DNA of 64,000 nucleotides from Eucommia ulmoides (taxonomy: Eukaryota > Streptophyta > Magnoliopsida > Garryales > Eucommiaceae): contig CM028327.1 in the NCBI GenBank assembly GCA_016647705.1, positions 4,473,726-4,537,725 on the forward strand, in the 5' to 3' direction. The translations under genes were made by a program, and so were the position numbers. This document shows, one piece after another, positions 46,775 to 60,240 of this stretch (position 1 is its first letter; the number at the start of each line of letters is the position of its first letter). The notes under the pieces were generated by a model that searched no databases, was not told where the DNA came from, and worked only from the letters and a program-made list of their open reading frames with translations.

Positions 46775-49700
46775 AGTTAATTAAGAAAATGTAAATAATA
46801 CTTGGGACTACTGCATATGGTAAGTCATAGGTTGCTTGTCTATAATGAAGATTAAACTAGAGTAGTAGTAAAACAATTTTATGATATATCCATTGGCCAA
46901 AGATTATCTATTTTTAATACTCTTGTTCTTTCCTTCTTTGGATTGAAATATGGAATGAACCCGATTATTTATTTTTATTTTTTTTCATCGATTACTCCTG
47001 TTGACATTTCGTAGACTAATTTGTCCCTATTATTGAATTGTTCCTTTCCATACATGTTGTCACCCTTAAAAACGCAGAATAACATATGATAATAAACTAT
47101 CAATGAAACTAAAAACGAAACCTACAATTTCTCTTAATTATGATTGTTATTCAATGATTTTTTTACACCAAAATGATTTATAAATCATCATCTTCAAAAT
47201 GAAATATTAATCTCGTTTTTTTTGGAATTCTAAATTATGATGCATGTGAATATTATATATAACATTAATTGTGATGTTAATGTTATATCTAACATTACTA
47301 CAATCTATATGTCCCGTGAGTGTTAAGTATAACATCCAATGTAATAGAAATAACATCAATTAATGCTGATAATAACACAAAATATATGAACATGATGAAT
47401 TTAATATAACTTATTCATAAAGATTATTTAAATGTTGAATGTAACACTCAACTGTGTTTTAATAATATTTAAAACCGTGTTAAATGTAACACAAATGTGA
47501 AAACTAAAAATTTTAGAAGTACTATGTTGAATATAATATGAATGTATTGAATATAAAACTAATGAAAAAAATGAAAAAAATAGTGAATGTGATATCATTT
47601 TGAAGATCTTATTCAAACGAGTCTAAATATATAATTAGAACGTGAAAAAAAAAATGTGTACAATAATAGTTATTTGATTTTAATAAAATAATTTTGTTAT
47701 GAAATCGTTAAATATGGAAAACTTTAATCCCCGCGTATCTCACAAGGAAAAATTGTCATGTAATTTTTGCATTTTTTAGATTTTGGACTGGGAGTTTCGA
47801 AAAATCTATACACTGTGATTATTTAGTTCATTTTCAAATAGTTGGAATCAATTGATAATTTCATTCTTAAATTGGGATCATCCGGTAACTTTTTATTTTT
47901 AGGCCTCGTCATTTTTGTTCATTTTCAAACAATTGGAATCAATTAATAATTTCATACTTAAATTGATATCACTCGGTAATTTTTCCTATATTTTTAGGCC
48001 TCATCATTTTTTAACAATTTTATAATATTTTATTTAATTTTAACTATAATATTAATTATAAATTTATTATTTAATTACTATTAATAGGTTTAATCTAATT
48101 ATCCTTAATTGAAGGAAAAAACTTATTCCAAAACTAAAAATTAAAGAGAGAAAAAAAATTATAAATATTTTATTTGGAGAACAATCTAGCCCGAATTAAA
48201 TATAAGGTTTCTACTTCCATACAGCCTACAATTGGTACAGCCGACCAAAGTTACAAGTTCGTCTGAAGAAAGTTATAAATTTTTACATGAACTTCTAACT
48301 TGAAACTTATAATTTTTCAGAAAAAATTGTAATTTTCTTAAGTCGACCTTGTAACTTTATTGGTTGTACCAAGTTATTGGTTGTATTGTATCCAACCCCT
48401 AAATATAATTACCTTGCCTTAGTAAAGCATAAATTTGTTTTGTGCAATTGAATAATGAACAGAGAGTCTTTGTTATGATAAATACTTTAAATATTTAAAG
48501 ACATTCCTCTGACAAACTGGGGTACATGTTACTTTATATGCTTTAATACAAATTAAATATTTAAAAGGCTCTTGATCCACTACATCCAAATCAAATTATC
48601 ACATAAAGTGAGATTTCATAGATAAAGACAAATCATGCTTCCACCAAATCAAAACAAACTTAATCTTACCTCTTAATCACATTCTATTTTAGGCTAAATT
48701 ATACTATAAACCATTTTGCTCCATTATTATTTTTCTAATTAATTTTGTCTTCTTTCAATTGTCTTAAAATAATTGTCCCAAGGGTAAATTAGTAAATAGT
48801 CCTTTATTTACATTAATCAACTAACCTCCTTTATCCATCAATTTACGAATAGCGCTATCATTGAAAAAATTGAAGCTGCCAAACAGTAATGAAAAGTAGA
48901 GCAAATCGTGAAACAACTTATTTTTGAAAAATTCAATATTGTGAACGTTTCCAATATAAAAAATATATATATAAAAAATCTACATTTTACACTCTTTATT
49001 TGATATTTTGTGAATGTGCACAATATTGTCATATTCGGCGATTTTTGAAAGTGCGTCGTATTTTCCAAAACAATTTCAAGACTCATTATCCCAACTTATT
49101 ACACTTCCATATAGCACCTTATTTTCCTTCCTTGTTCGCCTCTCAAAGCAAAAACCTAACGAAACGTAACAAGATGATTATACGACTAAACTACAATTTT
49201 TGTGCAAGTTTGAAGATTTTCGTGTTCTTCTTCTATATCCAAAAAATTGGGAACAGGAGAGGAAATGTGAAATTCAAAATTGCATGCATAAAATGGAAAA
49301 GTGAAAAATTTATTCAAAAATAACTTATTTTAACCAACCTTTCCATTGATAACTTCTACGATTTTCGCGGGACAATCCTTACAATTAATTAAATGACAAG
49401 GATTAAACATTAAATACTATTTATGAAAGGGATATTTTTAAACAATAACTATTAATGTGGTTTATTTTCTATAAAAACTCTTACCATAGTTTTAAACAAT
49501 AAAAATCTCAAAAAATAATTTAAAAAAAACAAGAGTTGTATGACATTAGTGACTCTCTATGTCAACGTATAAAGACACATCCCTCTGTCATTTTGACAAA
49601 TATTAAGTATATTTCCTATCATTTTAAAACATGCTTATCATGTTCGACAATATATTTTTATTAGTTTTTAGGTCTACTTTATGCTCCATTCTATCTCTCT

Positions 49701-50221
49701 TTTTTTGTTTTTTTATTTTTTTACTTTTTGCATTGCATTATTTATTTAATTTGTTTTATTTTTATTTATCTATTTGTTGTGTATGGTATCGTTTTTTTTT
49801 TTTTTTTTATTTATTGACTTCTTATTTTTTGTTTTTATGTTTGGAACCCTTTCTTCACCCTTTTTTTTTTACGTTTTTACTTTTGGGTTTTGTTTTTTTT
49901 TTTTATAAATATCATACAAAAATAAAAAAATGACAAAGTGAGAATAGAAAATAGAAAATAGAAAACTAAAATTAAAAAATATGAAATGAAAAACAAGAAA
50001 TATTATGTTGAGGATACTTTTCAATAAAATAAATTAGAAAGATAAAGAGCATCTCAAGTATTATTAGAATGATAATGATAGAGGTTGTGTCAAATTTAAA
50101 CTTACACAATTATAGATAGAAATAGAGTTTTCACACTTTGTACCCCTGAAATTTGACTTAAATTTCACATTGGTCCCTACGGTTTCAATTTGAACATACA
50201 ACACCTTAAAGTATGTCATTC
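46775..50221. other. Spacer b' (unit 2), gene-free
   Basis: Counterpart of 34090-38920. The part 47480-48420 is not alike in unit 1; it holds a MULE-end-like phrase GGGATCATCCGGTAAC near 47875 and sequence resembling the right half of the 37069 element. The empty target site of that element lies at 49662-49670. Confidence 0.55.
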
Positions 50222-50359
50222 GTTTTAATTAATGACAAATCATTAACTATGTTAAAAAATGGACGGAAATTGACCCCAAACACAAGACCAGTTTTAATTA
50301 ATGACAAATCATTAACTATGTTAAAAAATGGACGGAAATTGACCCCAAACACAAGACCA
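50222..50359. repeat. Perfect tandem duplication 2 x 69 bp
   Basis: 50222-50290 and 50291-50359 are identical (both start GTTTTAATTAATGACAAATC). The block begins at the right border of the 12.8-kb duplication unit. Confidence 0.9.
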
Positions 50360-50499
50360 ATTCATTATTGGTAAGGTCGTTATTTTTATTTAGAATTAAG
50401 AATAATCTCGTAATTTTTCTACAAATAATTCAATGGACTCTATGTAAAAAAATCATTATAATTTTACTGGCGAAAAATCTAGTTTCACTTTTCTATTCT

Positions 50500-50950
50500 T
50501 CATCTTCTATGTTCTACTATTTCGGTAAAGACCACTCCCCACTGGTCACTTCAACCCACCATCGCCCCATGTTCTCTCTCTCTTTTCTTCTCCTCTCTCT
50601 CTCTTCTTCTTCTTCTTCTTCTTCTATGTTCTACTATTTCGGCAAAGACCACTCCCCATTGGTCACTTCAACCCACCATCGCCCCATGTTCTCTCTCTCT
50701 TCTTCTTCTTTCTCTCTCACTCTTCCGGGCTAAATCTATCACCGCCGTACAAACCAAATAAAATGCATTTCAAATATTTTGTGAAAAATGTTTTTTTTTT
50801 TTCTTTTCTATTCTTCATCTTCTCTAATCTACTACTTCGGCAAAAACCACCCCCCATCGCCCTGTGGTCTCTCTCTCTCTCTCTTCTTCCTTCTCTCTCT
50901 CTCTCCCCCTCTAGCGGGCTAAATCAAACCACGGTACTAACCAAATAAAA
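50500..50950. repeat. CT-rich tandem repeat, three copies
   Basis: ATGTTCTACTATTTCGG with AAAGACCACTCCCCA and TCACTTCAACCCACCATCG recurs at about 50507 and 50626. A shorter third copy begins at about 50813. TCTCTC runs follow each copy. Confidence 0.75.
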
Positions 50951-51483
50951 TACATTTCAAATATCTTTCAAATAAAAGATGACGTACTTGAAATCAATTA
51001 GACATTCAAAATTAACTTTTTTTGCAATTGCAGAAGTATCATTAGAATGAATCTAAAATAACATAAAAGTAGAAAGACTAGTTTGTCCATTTTCTTTTTC
51101 CAACCCAACAAAGAAAAGCCAAAGCCTTCAACAAAGCACATTGAATCAAGGGCCTGTCTTTATCCTCTTTAATTTATCCAAAGACAAGATTCTTCCTTTC
51201 CCTTTTTTGACTGCCCCCCACCCCACCCAACAATAACATAAAAGACTTAATGGATCACATGCCTTTCTTTGCTTTAATTCCACTTTAAACAATCAAAACC
51301 CCCAAAACTAGACCCTCCAAGGGATATAAAAACTTATACCTGAATTCTTCTTTATACAATCAACAACCCTAAAATTAATTTAAAAAAAAAAAACACCCAA
51401 TAAACATATATATGAAATTCTAAAATACCCAAATATCCAATTAGCCATTTGCCTTCATTCTAGGGAGGGTTAAAATAGACTTT

Positions 51484-54400
51484 TCACACTCTATGCCTAT
51501 TCTTCTTTTCAGCAGCAATGGAGAGCAATCTTGAGACACCTTCAGTCCATATATCATACTCTCTCTGGTTCTGGCATTCGAATTCAATCGTTCCCCGCAA
51601 AACCGTCTTCAAGGCAAAATACCGCCGGTTTTCGCCACCTTGGAGGAGATGGCGGCCCGGCCATGCAGGAATATCCTTCACCACCTCCAACACAACATCT
51701 TCAAAAAATTCCAAAAAAATAAAAAAATACAAAGATTAGAGATAAAAAAATAATGCCCTAAGAGCACGTTGGATAGTCGTAAAGTACAAGTATTCAATGC
51801 ATGACTACTTGTACTGTACAAATATGTAATGCGGCTTTCACCACCCCGGCCATGCCGAGCATTGTGTAGTTGTACTGTACAAGCGTTCGATGAATCGTTA
51901 CTTGTCATGTACAATCATGTAATGCATCCGAGATCCTTCATAATTTGCCCAGCATTTTTCCTTTTCATCTTTTATCCTTCTCAAATCCCCATACAGAAGA
52001 AATATCCAAATAGACAAAAGCAATTCACACTATCTTTAAAAAACAAAATTAAAGATGAAATCTTTTCTCAGTAGCTTTCTCAAATCCCCATTTTTCTTTT
52101 CACATTTTAAGAGAGAGGGAGAGGTAGATACAGAGAGAATCAAAACAAAAGCATAAAACCGGCGCTTTTCCTTTTCCCAAGGCTTGTAGCCTAGCGGTTA
52201 TCTATTGTGTCTCTCTTGTGTCTCTCTAGTGTTCAAAAACTCCTACCCCAACCGTTTGTACCAAAAAATGAGAGGACGATAAACGAAAGCAAAATCCGAA
52301 AACTCACTCTTTTTCTTTTTGGTGATGGTCCCAGCAACATGGTTACTCTTCATCTTCACCATAACCTGAACAAAAAGGTAAATTTCAATCAAACATTAAT
52401 AAGAGAAAAAGCAGATTCTGTTTTCCTTTAGTGAAATTTAACCAAGAAGTTTCCACTTTGTCCTCAACAAAATCTAATTGAACTCCTAATGATCATTATA
52501 CAAAAATAAAAGCTTAAAAGTGTGGATTATAGCAAAAATTAAGATTCTCATCATGAGGGGAAAAAAAAAAAGGAACCCACCTGACCCATTCGGTTAATGT
52601 AAACCGACACTATTTTCCAGTGAAGGTCCCCTGCGTCGAAGCACAACGAAAAAGAAACAAATTTTAGTAACATTCAACTAGTTATGTAGCCTTCAATATA
52701 TTGCACGATTTTTTTAGTAACATTCCACTAATTCTTAAGGCCCTAACAAATAAGTGGTGTTGGTTTTCGCCTAAATTTTGTGTTTAATTTCACAAGAAAA
52801 GACCACCACTCGGTAAACCTTCACGCGCCACAATTTTTAGTAACATTCAACTATAAGCAGAGTTTATTTAGTGTTTCTGTTCCCAAAAAAACTGGGAACG
52901 GAGCATAAATAGATCGTTTTGCCCTCATAGTTGTGTTACAGGAATGGAAACAGACACTAAACGTACGCCACCTAAAACTACGAAACTAGAGTTTCGCCCA
53001 AAATTTATATAAGTTATTGCACAAGAAGAAGGGTTGTGTAAAACCTTTCCGCGTGCGTTTGAGGAGTTCACAACCTCGGGCAAGAAGCTCTCGACTGCAA
53101 ATGCCGAGGAAATTCTCTTCCGGCACAAGCTCGCCGCTGAAACTCCCATTAGAGCTACCATTACTCCCGCCGCCACCTTTCTCCACCGGAATCACCGCTG
53201 CTATATTCCATACTTCCTTCAATGCCCTCGCCTTCAACGTGGCGGCCCCACGAAGAGCTAAAACAACCCAAGGACATATTTTTAAATTCACACAACAATA
53301 TCATGACACGTTGAAACTCAAAAATGAAGTACACTATTTAATGCCTTACCAAACTACCGAGGCAAATCCAGAAAATTGATTGAAATGGGATTTTAGTATA
53401 AATATTTTCACCTAATATTTTTTAGTCATTTTTAACTTATTTTTTAGTTCAAGTTGATATTATACTATATAAATTTAACAATTAGTTAATATTAACAAAA
53501 GAATCAAATAACTAGTTAATATTAACTGAGGACCAAAGATAATAAGAGAAAAAAAAACACCGATAGAAAATGATAAATGCCTTATTGCCAAAAGAATCTA
53601 ATATTTTTCCAGGTTGAATATTATACCTGTGGCGGCAGCGGCGGTTAAGGTCATGATATCACCGGCAGACCTCACATTAACAGCCGAACTAACTACCGAT
53701 GCCAGGTGTTCCCGCTCGGCGCCCATTGATTCAGCTGCTTCAACGCACTGAGCGGCCACCAAAGTGGCAGCAGAAGCCACCGCCATGTCAGTTTTGGCCA
53801 TCTGCTCGTCTTTTCCGGCACCGGAAGTGGCAGCAGTGGCAGCGGCAATGGCAGCCACCGCAGCAGCAACACCAGCAACCGAGATTGCGGCATGGAGCTG
53901 AGCATTCTGAGCTCTGGTCTCCTCTTTCTTTTTCTCCCTCCTGTCCTTCAACCACCTCCCGACAGTCTTGCCTCCACCACCAGCTCCTGCGGCAGCACTG
54001 GTGGCTCCTGCGGTGGCACCACCTTTATACTGGGTGTTTACTTGGTTGTTCAAACGACAGTACTGCACATAAATACTCTGTTTCAGTATGCGGTTATAAA
54101 AGCTACTGAAATTTTATATTAATAATTTAATTTACACAACCAACTCTTGGGTATTAGATTTAGGTGCCATAAAAAGAGAGAGACCACTGAAGAAATGGAC
54201 CATTGTTTTGTAATGATGAATTTGGACCAACTCGGGCCACAATTAACAATAATGGTGAATTTCCCATTTCACCAATTTGAAATCATGGAATAAAAGGCAG
54301 AAATTCATCGTTTAGATTAAAGAATTGTTCAAGAAAAACAAATCAAATCAATAATTTGTTTAGAAAGGCAACGACAATCAAGTCCTCTGTTTATGCTTCA

Positions 54401-55384
54401 ATTTCTAAACAGAAAATGAAAACAGAGCATAAAAAATATTTCAAATTGCTCTGCAAATGATTCAGGGATACTCAAAGGAGGAAGAAAAGAATCTTGTTGG
54501 TTATTAATCTCATGGCACTTTTATCAGAGGGCCCGTTGTTGGTTAAAGAGAAAGCTGGGAGATGTTAAATCACAGCGGTTTCAGAGTTCGTGCTTCGTAC
54601 GGTGAGACAGCTCGGACTTTCATCTGGGTCGATGTGTCAGATTCCGGCAAAAGTTTGCCGGAGATTTGTAATTAAAACAGAGACAAGTAAAGGTAGAGAG
54701 AGATGGAGTGGGAAGAGAGGGGACCTTGACATCATCGATTTCGGAGGGAGAAACCGGGGGGCTGTCAGTGAGGGAGCCACCGCTCTGGCCACCGTTCAAA
54801 GGGCCGCTGCTGTGAGAGAGACGACCGGAAGTGCGCGGCGATACCTCTTGCTGTATCCAACCCACAATAAAAAATAAAAACAATATATCAATAATTTATG
54901 AACAGAAACTGCAAAAGTATATGGTTGTCATCATTGAAGGGTTACTTTGTTGAATCAAAACAATATTGAATACAAAAAAGACAACCTCAAACATTATAGA
55001 GAGAGATTGTTAGAGAGAGAAGCAAGCAAAAGAAAAAAAACCCAGAGTAAGAACACCTTGTTTCTGTAATTTTTAATTTCAAATTTAATGGGTTTTCGAG
55101 AAAACAGATTGTGATTTCGAGAGAAACTCTTGGTTTTCCTATGAACATAAAACACGGAGAACAAGTAAAAAAAGGAATAAAAAAACAGAACAATGTTCTC
55201 AGAACAGCTGCTTCACTCGCAGATTAATTAATCAAACAAAGAGCAACTAAAATAGATAACTAAAATAGATAGCTATAGAGAGAAGGAAGGCCGTAACAGA
55301 TTTTGGAAGAACTTGAAAAGGCCCAGAAACACGAAAACACCAACTATTTGTCTTCATCTACACAAAAAACACAAACCCAGAGAT

Positions 55385-55449
<65 letters not shown>

Positions 55450-55776
55450 AAAATGAAATTCTCTTAAGCTTATACTTACAGACTGCGACATTATGCGTTC
55501 CATAACGAGCTGAGAAGTCTCCGAAGAAGCAAAAGAGAAGGGGTTCCCGGAAACAGCTGCCGACTCCTCCATCTCTCCGGCGATGTCCTCCGGTATAGTC
55601 CCACCGCCGACGCAGGGAAATCCATTAACGCCGCCGCTCGAGGTCTTAGACAGGAACTGGGGTGGGCCGATAGCTTTGGAGACTTCGAAAGCAGAGACAC
55701 TCCAGGAGCGTGAGAGGAACTCCATCGGCTCTCTGGGAGTCTCCGGTGGCCTGAACATTGATTGAACCGGGTCCAT
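51484..55776 (-). CDS. VAN3-binding-protein-like (FORKED family), DUF828 plus PH domain, seven exons
   Basis: Minus-strand exons 55480-55776, 54725-54850, 53627-54062, 53045-53257, 52581-52630, 52308-52365 and 51484-51698 join in phase with GT-AG borders to 464 residues. The start [20 protein letters not shown] and the block [20 protein letters not shown], the alanine-rich helix ([13 protein letters not shown]) and [14 protein letters not shown] define the auxin-canalisation DUF828 region (about 15-300). From about 357, [17 protein letters not shown] through [11 protein letters not shown] and [20 protein letters not shown] is the plant PH domain. Relatives bind the ARF-GAP VAN3/SCARFACE at the trans-Golgi and help PIN traffic and leaf-vein patterning. 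Length is normal and no lesion is seen. Intron 1 holds an AT/GA microsatellite. Confidence 0.93.
52185..52250 (+). repeat. Possible tRNA-derived SINE piece in intron 6
   Basis: GTAGCCTAGCGGTTATC is a good pol III A-box-like start and GTGTTCAAAAACTCC about 40 bp on resembles a B box. The rest of intron 6 (51760-51930) has diverged repeats of ACTTGTACTGTACAA. Confidence 0.3.
55397..55446. repeat. Compound (AT)n(AG)n microsatellite
   Basis: Uninterrupted TA then GA dinucleotide tract inside intron 1 of the VAN3-binding-protein-like gene, about 34 bp beyond the exon 1 donor. Confidence 0.9.
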
Positions 55777-55833
55777 TTTTGGTGTATCGAAGAATGAGTG
55801 AGGTTCCTAGAAGAGATTTATTGACGGTTCCGT

Positions 55834-55841
55834 GATTTATA
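55834..55841 (-). promoter_or_regulatory. TATA box of the VAN3-binding-protein-like gene
   Basis: Minus strand reads CTATAAATC 58 bp before the start codon, followed by a CT/CA-rich leader. Confidence 0.6.
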
Positions 55842-55899
55842 GAGTGAGAGAGGGAGGGAGAGAAGGGTGCGTGTGACAAGGGCTGAAATGTCAGTGTCA

Positions 55900-58349
55900 T
55901 AATATGTGTGCAGACATGAGAAATAAAAACTTAATTAGGCACCAAAAGAATTTCAAATTTTCACTTACCACCTTTAAGTTTAAAAAAAAAAAAAAAAAAA
56001 AATACCTTGAGCGCTTCTTTCTTTTTGGTATGCCCCGCTTGTCTCCCCATACCCACACAAGGTATAAGACTAATTTCGTTTAAAATGTGTGACTATTCCT
56101 TTTAATAAGTATTTTTTCGCAGGCTCGAACTTCTAATTTTGTAGAGACCATTTAATTGTTTTAATTCAAATAAATCTTACCACTTGAGTCACACTTTATT
56201 AATATACTTTTATTACTTCTAAGGATGTATTTAGTTTGAAAAAGTAAAAAAGAAAAATAAATAGAAGAATGGTGCTTTAATCAATTATGAAAAAAAAAAA
56301 TCAAATTTTATTTAGTTAGAAAGACGCAAAAGAATGAGGATATAAGGTATCGCTTGGTTAATATTTTTGTTTTTTTGTTTTTACTTTCATTAAACTAAGA
56401 TGAGAATTATGTGTTCATTCTGGGGTAATCTGGAAATAGAAATATGTTTGGAAATGATCATTGTGCTAAAATCGTCTCTTTTAATTTATGAGAATAGAAA
56501 CGAGAAACACGTTCAGTTGCAATATTTGTTTTTTCTTTTTCTTTTTATGTGTGGTGGGCGGCAGGGTGGTGGTGGAAGTGAACATAAATGAACATTTTTT
56601 TATTTCTCAGATTCTCAAGAAATTCACCCAAAAATTTGAGAACGAAAACGTGTTTACTAAAAGCGTTTATGTACAGTAATCCCAAATTTTGGGGAGATAG
56701 AACATAAATCAAGAACAGAAAGAGCAACCGAACGGGGCCTAAGATTTTATGTTTGGTTAAAATAGAAAACTGAGAGGATATATAATTTATTATTTTATCC
56801 TCATATATTACAAAATATATATATATATATATATGTATAATCATTCTATTATCAATGATATAGTTGTAATTTTAATGTCTTCTTGAAAAATGTTCCACAC
56901 TTCTTTTATTTTTCTCCTAAACTGTTGAGGAAAAATTTGCTTACAAAATTATGCATTTTTCTTGTTATTTCCATTTTTCTCTTATTTTTTCTCCGAACCC
57001 AACAAGTTTATTATTATTATTCATCCTACTTTCTTTGTTCATTTTTCCATCCGTCTTGTGCATTTGTTTGAGTAAAAAAAAATATGAATAAGAAAACAAA
57101 AAAGAACCCCTCCCTTTTGCCCAACTCTTTGGTCTTAAGAATGCTAATTTAAGATCGAGTGACTACTCTTCTCCAACCCTTACTGTCTAGAGAAAAATGA
57201 GAAAAAAATTTGTTTGGGTATGGATGGGAAATGAGTGCATAAAAAATAAGAAGGAAAATACATAATTTCTTAGGAAAAAAATGAACAAAACTGAGGGAGA
57301 ATTTTTCAAAAAGAGTGTAAAATTATAATTATACCTTTGATAATAAAATTTTTAATTTATTTTGTAATATATGAGGGTAAAATAATAAATTATATTAAAT
57401 TAAATTATTTTTATTTCTTTAATTTTTCTTTCATAACTAAATAATACTAGAAAAAATAATTTTTCTTTTTAGAATAAATAATTTTTTTTTTTTTTTTTCC
57501 CTTCCAACTAAAGGCATCCTAGAAGTCAACAAGTAGTATTTAAAATTGTTCTTTTTTTTAATTTATTTCCACTTTTTTATGCATTAGTCACTTTTTTTCT
57601 TTGTTCTTTTTAATTTGGGTAAATAATATTTGTAGATCATTGAATTTAAAAAATGTTCCAATATTGTTGTACAAATTTGCCATTTTTTTAGTATACCGAC
57701 GAGTGTTCCCCTATCTGCACAGAGCGAAAAACTATCTCGTTCAGAGTGCGTGATTGTCTCTCCCAATAAATATTTTTCCGCAAGCTCAAATTCCTTATCT
57801 TGCAAAGGTTCCTCCACTACTTTAGTTCAAATATATCTTACTACTTAAACTACACATTGTTGGTACAAATTTGTCATTTAATGTCATTTGTTTTTCTATC
57901 TACCCTTCTCTATTTTGCTAATTGAATTTTCACTTTTAGTGTTATTAACTCTCTTCAAAACATCACTTGTTTAGTTGGGTTGCAATTATACTATTTATTT
58001 GAAAGTAAATAGTGAAATTAATTTGTGTCAATATTTTAGAATTCCAAAAATATTTTCTATCAAGTTATAAAGGGTAGAACTAATAAACATAATATATATA
58101 TAAAAGAAAAATTATTTATCATACCATTGTTTGGTTAGAAGATGAAAAAACCAAGAATATGAATTTTATGTTTGCTTGGGAAACAAAAACGAGAGGAATG
58201 AAAAAATTTACTTACTCAATTTACTATTTCACCTTCATATATTATCAAGATTATAATTATGATTTAATGTCTTTTCATTTTTAGTCTATTTTTCTTTTTT
58301 ATTTGTCTATTCTTATGGGTTTTTTCCCACCCAAATAAACATACACTAA
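55900..58349. other. Gene-free stretch of worn MITEs
   Basis: Several partial termini: TATCGCTTGGTTAATATT (56348) with AACCGAACGGGGCC (56729); TTTATGTTTGGTTAAAAT (56749); GTTTGGGTATGGATGGGAAA (57213) with CTTCCAACTAAAGGCATCC (57502); and ACCATTGTTTGGTTAGAAG (58122) with CCCACCCAAATAAACAT (58327). Inverted SINE-like pieces at 56105-56205 and 57765-57865. A (TA)n tract lies at 56816-56834. Confidence 0.45.
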
Positions 58350-59006
58350 GGGTATATTTGGTTGGGTGAATGAGAAAATGAAAAAAAAAAAGGTGTGAAA
58401 AATAATAATTAAAAAAAATGTTCTTTTTCTTTCTCTTTTTTTTTTCTCTCTCAAATTTGTGATGAAAAATGGAGAGAAAATTATTGAAGTTTGAGAAAAA
58501 ATACCAAAATTATAATTATGCCTTTATCTTTATATATGTTATTTACCCATTCATTTATAATTTTTTTTATACCTTTTTTATTTGATTTTGTTTATTATTA
58601 ATTTACATATTCAACTTGAATGATGATTACTATAATTATAATCCTATTTTAGCTAATTATTTTCTTATTAGTTAGTGAATTGTTTATTTTTACATGATTT
58701 GAAATATTGATTATAAATTTTTATTTTGTTTTGTAATATATAGGAGTAAAATATTAAATTAATTAAGTGTATAATTTTTTCTTTTTTTTTTTTCTTTCTT
58801 CACTAAAAATAAAATATTTTATTTTATTTTATAATATGTAAAGGTAAAATAGTAAATTAAAGTATATATTTCTTTCTTTTATTATATATTTTATTTTATT
58901 TTATTTTTCTTACATATAATATTATATTTTTCTCTTTTTCTATCTCTCCACCAAACAATTTAACGAAGAAAAAAAAAAATTCGTATCATTCCAACCAAAC
59001 ATACCC
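58350..59006. mobile_element. PIF/Harbinger-type MITE
   Basis: Ends GGGTATATTTGGTTGG and CCAACCAAACATACCC are inverted, flanked by TAA on both sides (58347-58349 and 59007-59009). The interior is AT-rich and non-coding. Confidence 0.7.
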
Positions 59007-59009
59007 TAA

Positions 59010-60240
59010 TTTTTTATTTTTTTTAATTCAATTGATTTGAATCTATAGCCTCCTTTGCAAAAGTGAGAATAAATATTTTTTGTTCAAAACTCTTGTTTGA
59101 TTTGATTCTTTATTATGCTTTACCACCACCCAAAAGAGTGGGGAAAAAAAAAAAAAGAACGAAAGAAAACTTTGTTTTCGAATCTATAGCCTCTAGGGGA
59201 GAAGAAAGAAAATGTAAATTTCAAGGATGTATCATTTAGTTGATTTGGGTTAATTAGTTAATTTGAGTTTAAATATTTTTTCGTTAATATTAAGTTTGTT
59301 TAATTAGGGTTAAGTAAAATTTGTTTGGTTAGATTTATATTAATTTTAGTTTAATTAAATTTAATTGAATTTAATAGATTTTGTTTATTTGTGTTTAATT
59401 CAGTTTGGTAGAATTTAATTTATTAATTTTATTTTATTTGCGTTGAATTTGATTAATTTTAATTTTAATACCGGAATAAAAAATGACAAATCAAAATATA
59501 GCATCTCCCTTGGATTGCCATATAAATTTGGAAAAAAAAAAATTGAGAGGTCCCAAGATTTTAAAAATTATTTTATAGATCTCATCTCATGTGTAAAAAA
59601 ATTACTGTTACAGGATCCCATAAAATGATGTTTTTATGGGATATAACCTTTGGAAAAATTTCCGTATAAATTTTGGTGGGTCATAAAGATTTTGGTGTGC
59701 CAGTTGGGCAAATGCAACACCAAAATATAGTAATTTTTTTGGAGTTGCTTTTATTAGCTATATGCCAATTCAAAGGGATCAATTAGACAATATAATGAAA
59801 CCTAAAGGGTAATAAGTGTAATTGTTAGATAATGCTCGGTGATTGGACGCGGCACAAGGCCCTCTGCATTCTATATATGCATGTCGCGTGGCAGTACCAT
59901 TAGCAATTCCGAATGACAGGGGGCCATATCCTACGCGAGCCTATTGCACGTGTCATACACTCGCCAACGTTGGCACACTTCGGTTCACCGGGAAATGATC
60001 CCGCGGGTGACGGAACAATATTACTTGAAAAAACAAAATCAATTTGTCTAGCAATTTTATTTTTCTTAATTTATGCAATTTTTTATTTTATTAATCATAA
60101 AATTTAATTTATAATTCTCGGACAAAACTATCAAATACATATTTTTTAAAAATATGTTACAAAACAGTTTTTTTAACTTTTTTATGACGATTTTATCCCT
60201 CGTGTTATTTATTTAATATGAGGATCGTGTTATATTCAAA
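59010..60240. other. Gene-free stretch with a short GC-richer island
   Basis: 59230-59460 is a series of degenerate TTTGGTTTAATTAATTT-like phrases. 59820-60020 has higher GC than its surroundings (ACGCGAGCC, CCCGCGGGTGACGG) and an open frame of 64 codons from 59913 that I do not recognise. Confidence 0.35.

Noticed and set aside
49631..49933. 100-codon hydrophobic frame
   Set aside because: Phe/Leu/Tyr-rich reading of T-rich fold-back repeat; no conserved counterpart in the homologous unit 1 sequence.
52185..52250. A functional tRNA gene
   Set aside because: A- and B-box-like words are present but no cloverleaf with paired acceptor stem could be drawn.
53693..54109. Plus-strand frame of 136 codons rich in Gln/Pro and minus alternative frame rich in Leu/Pro
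   Set aside because: Shadows of the alanine-rich exon 3 of the VAN3-binding-protein-like gene.
57584..57817. 77-codon minus-strand frame with acidic start
   Set aside because: It runs over a SINE-like repeat and AT-rich sequence; no family resemblance and no splice context.
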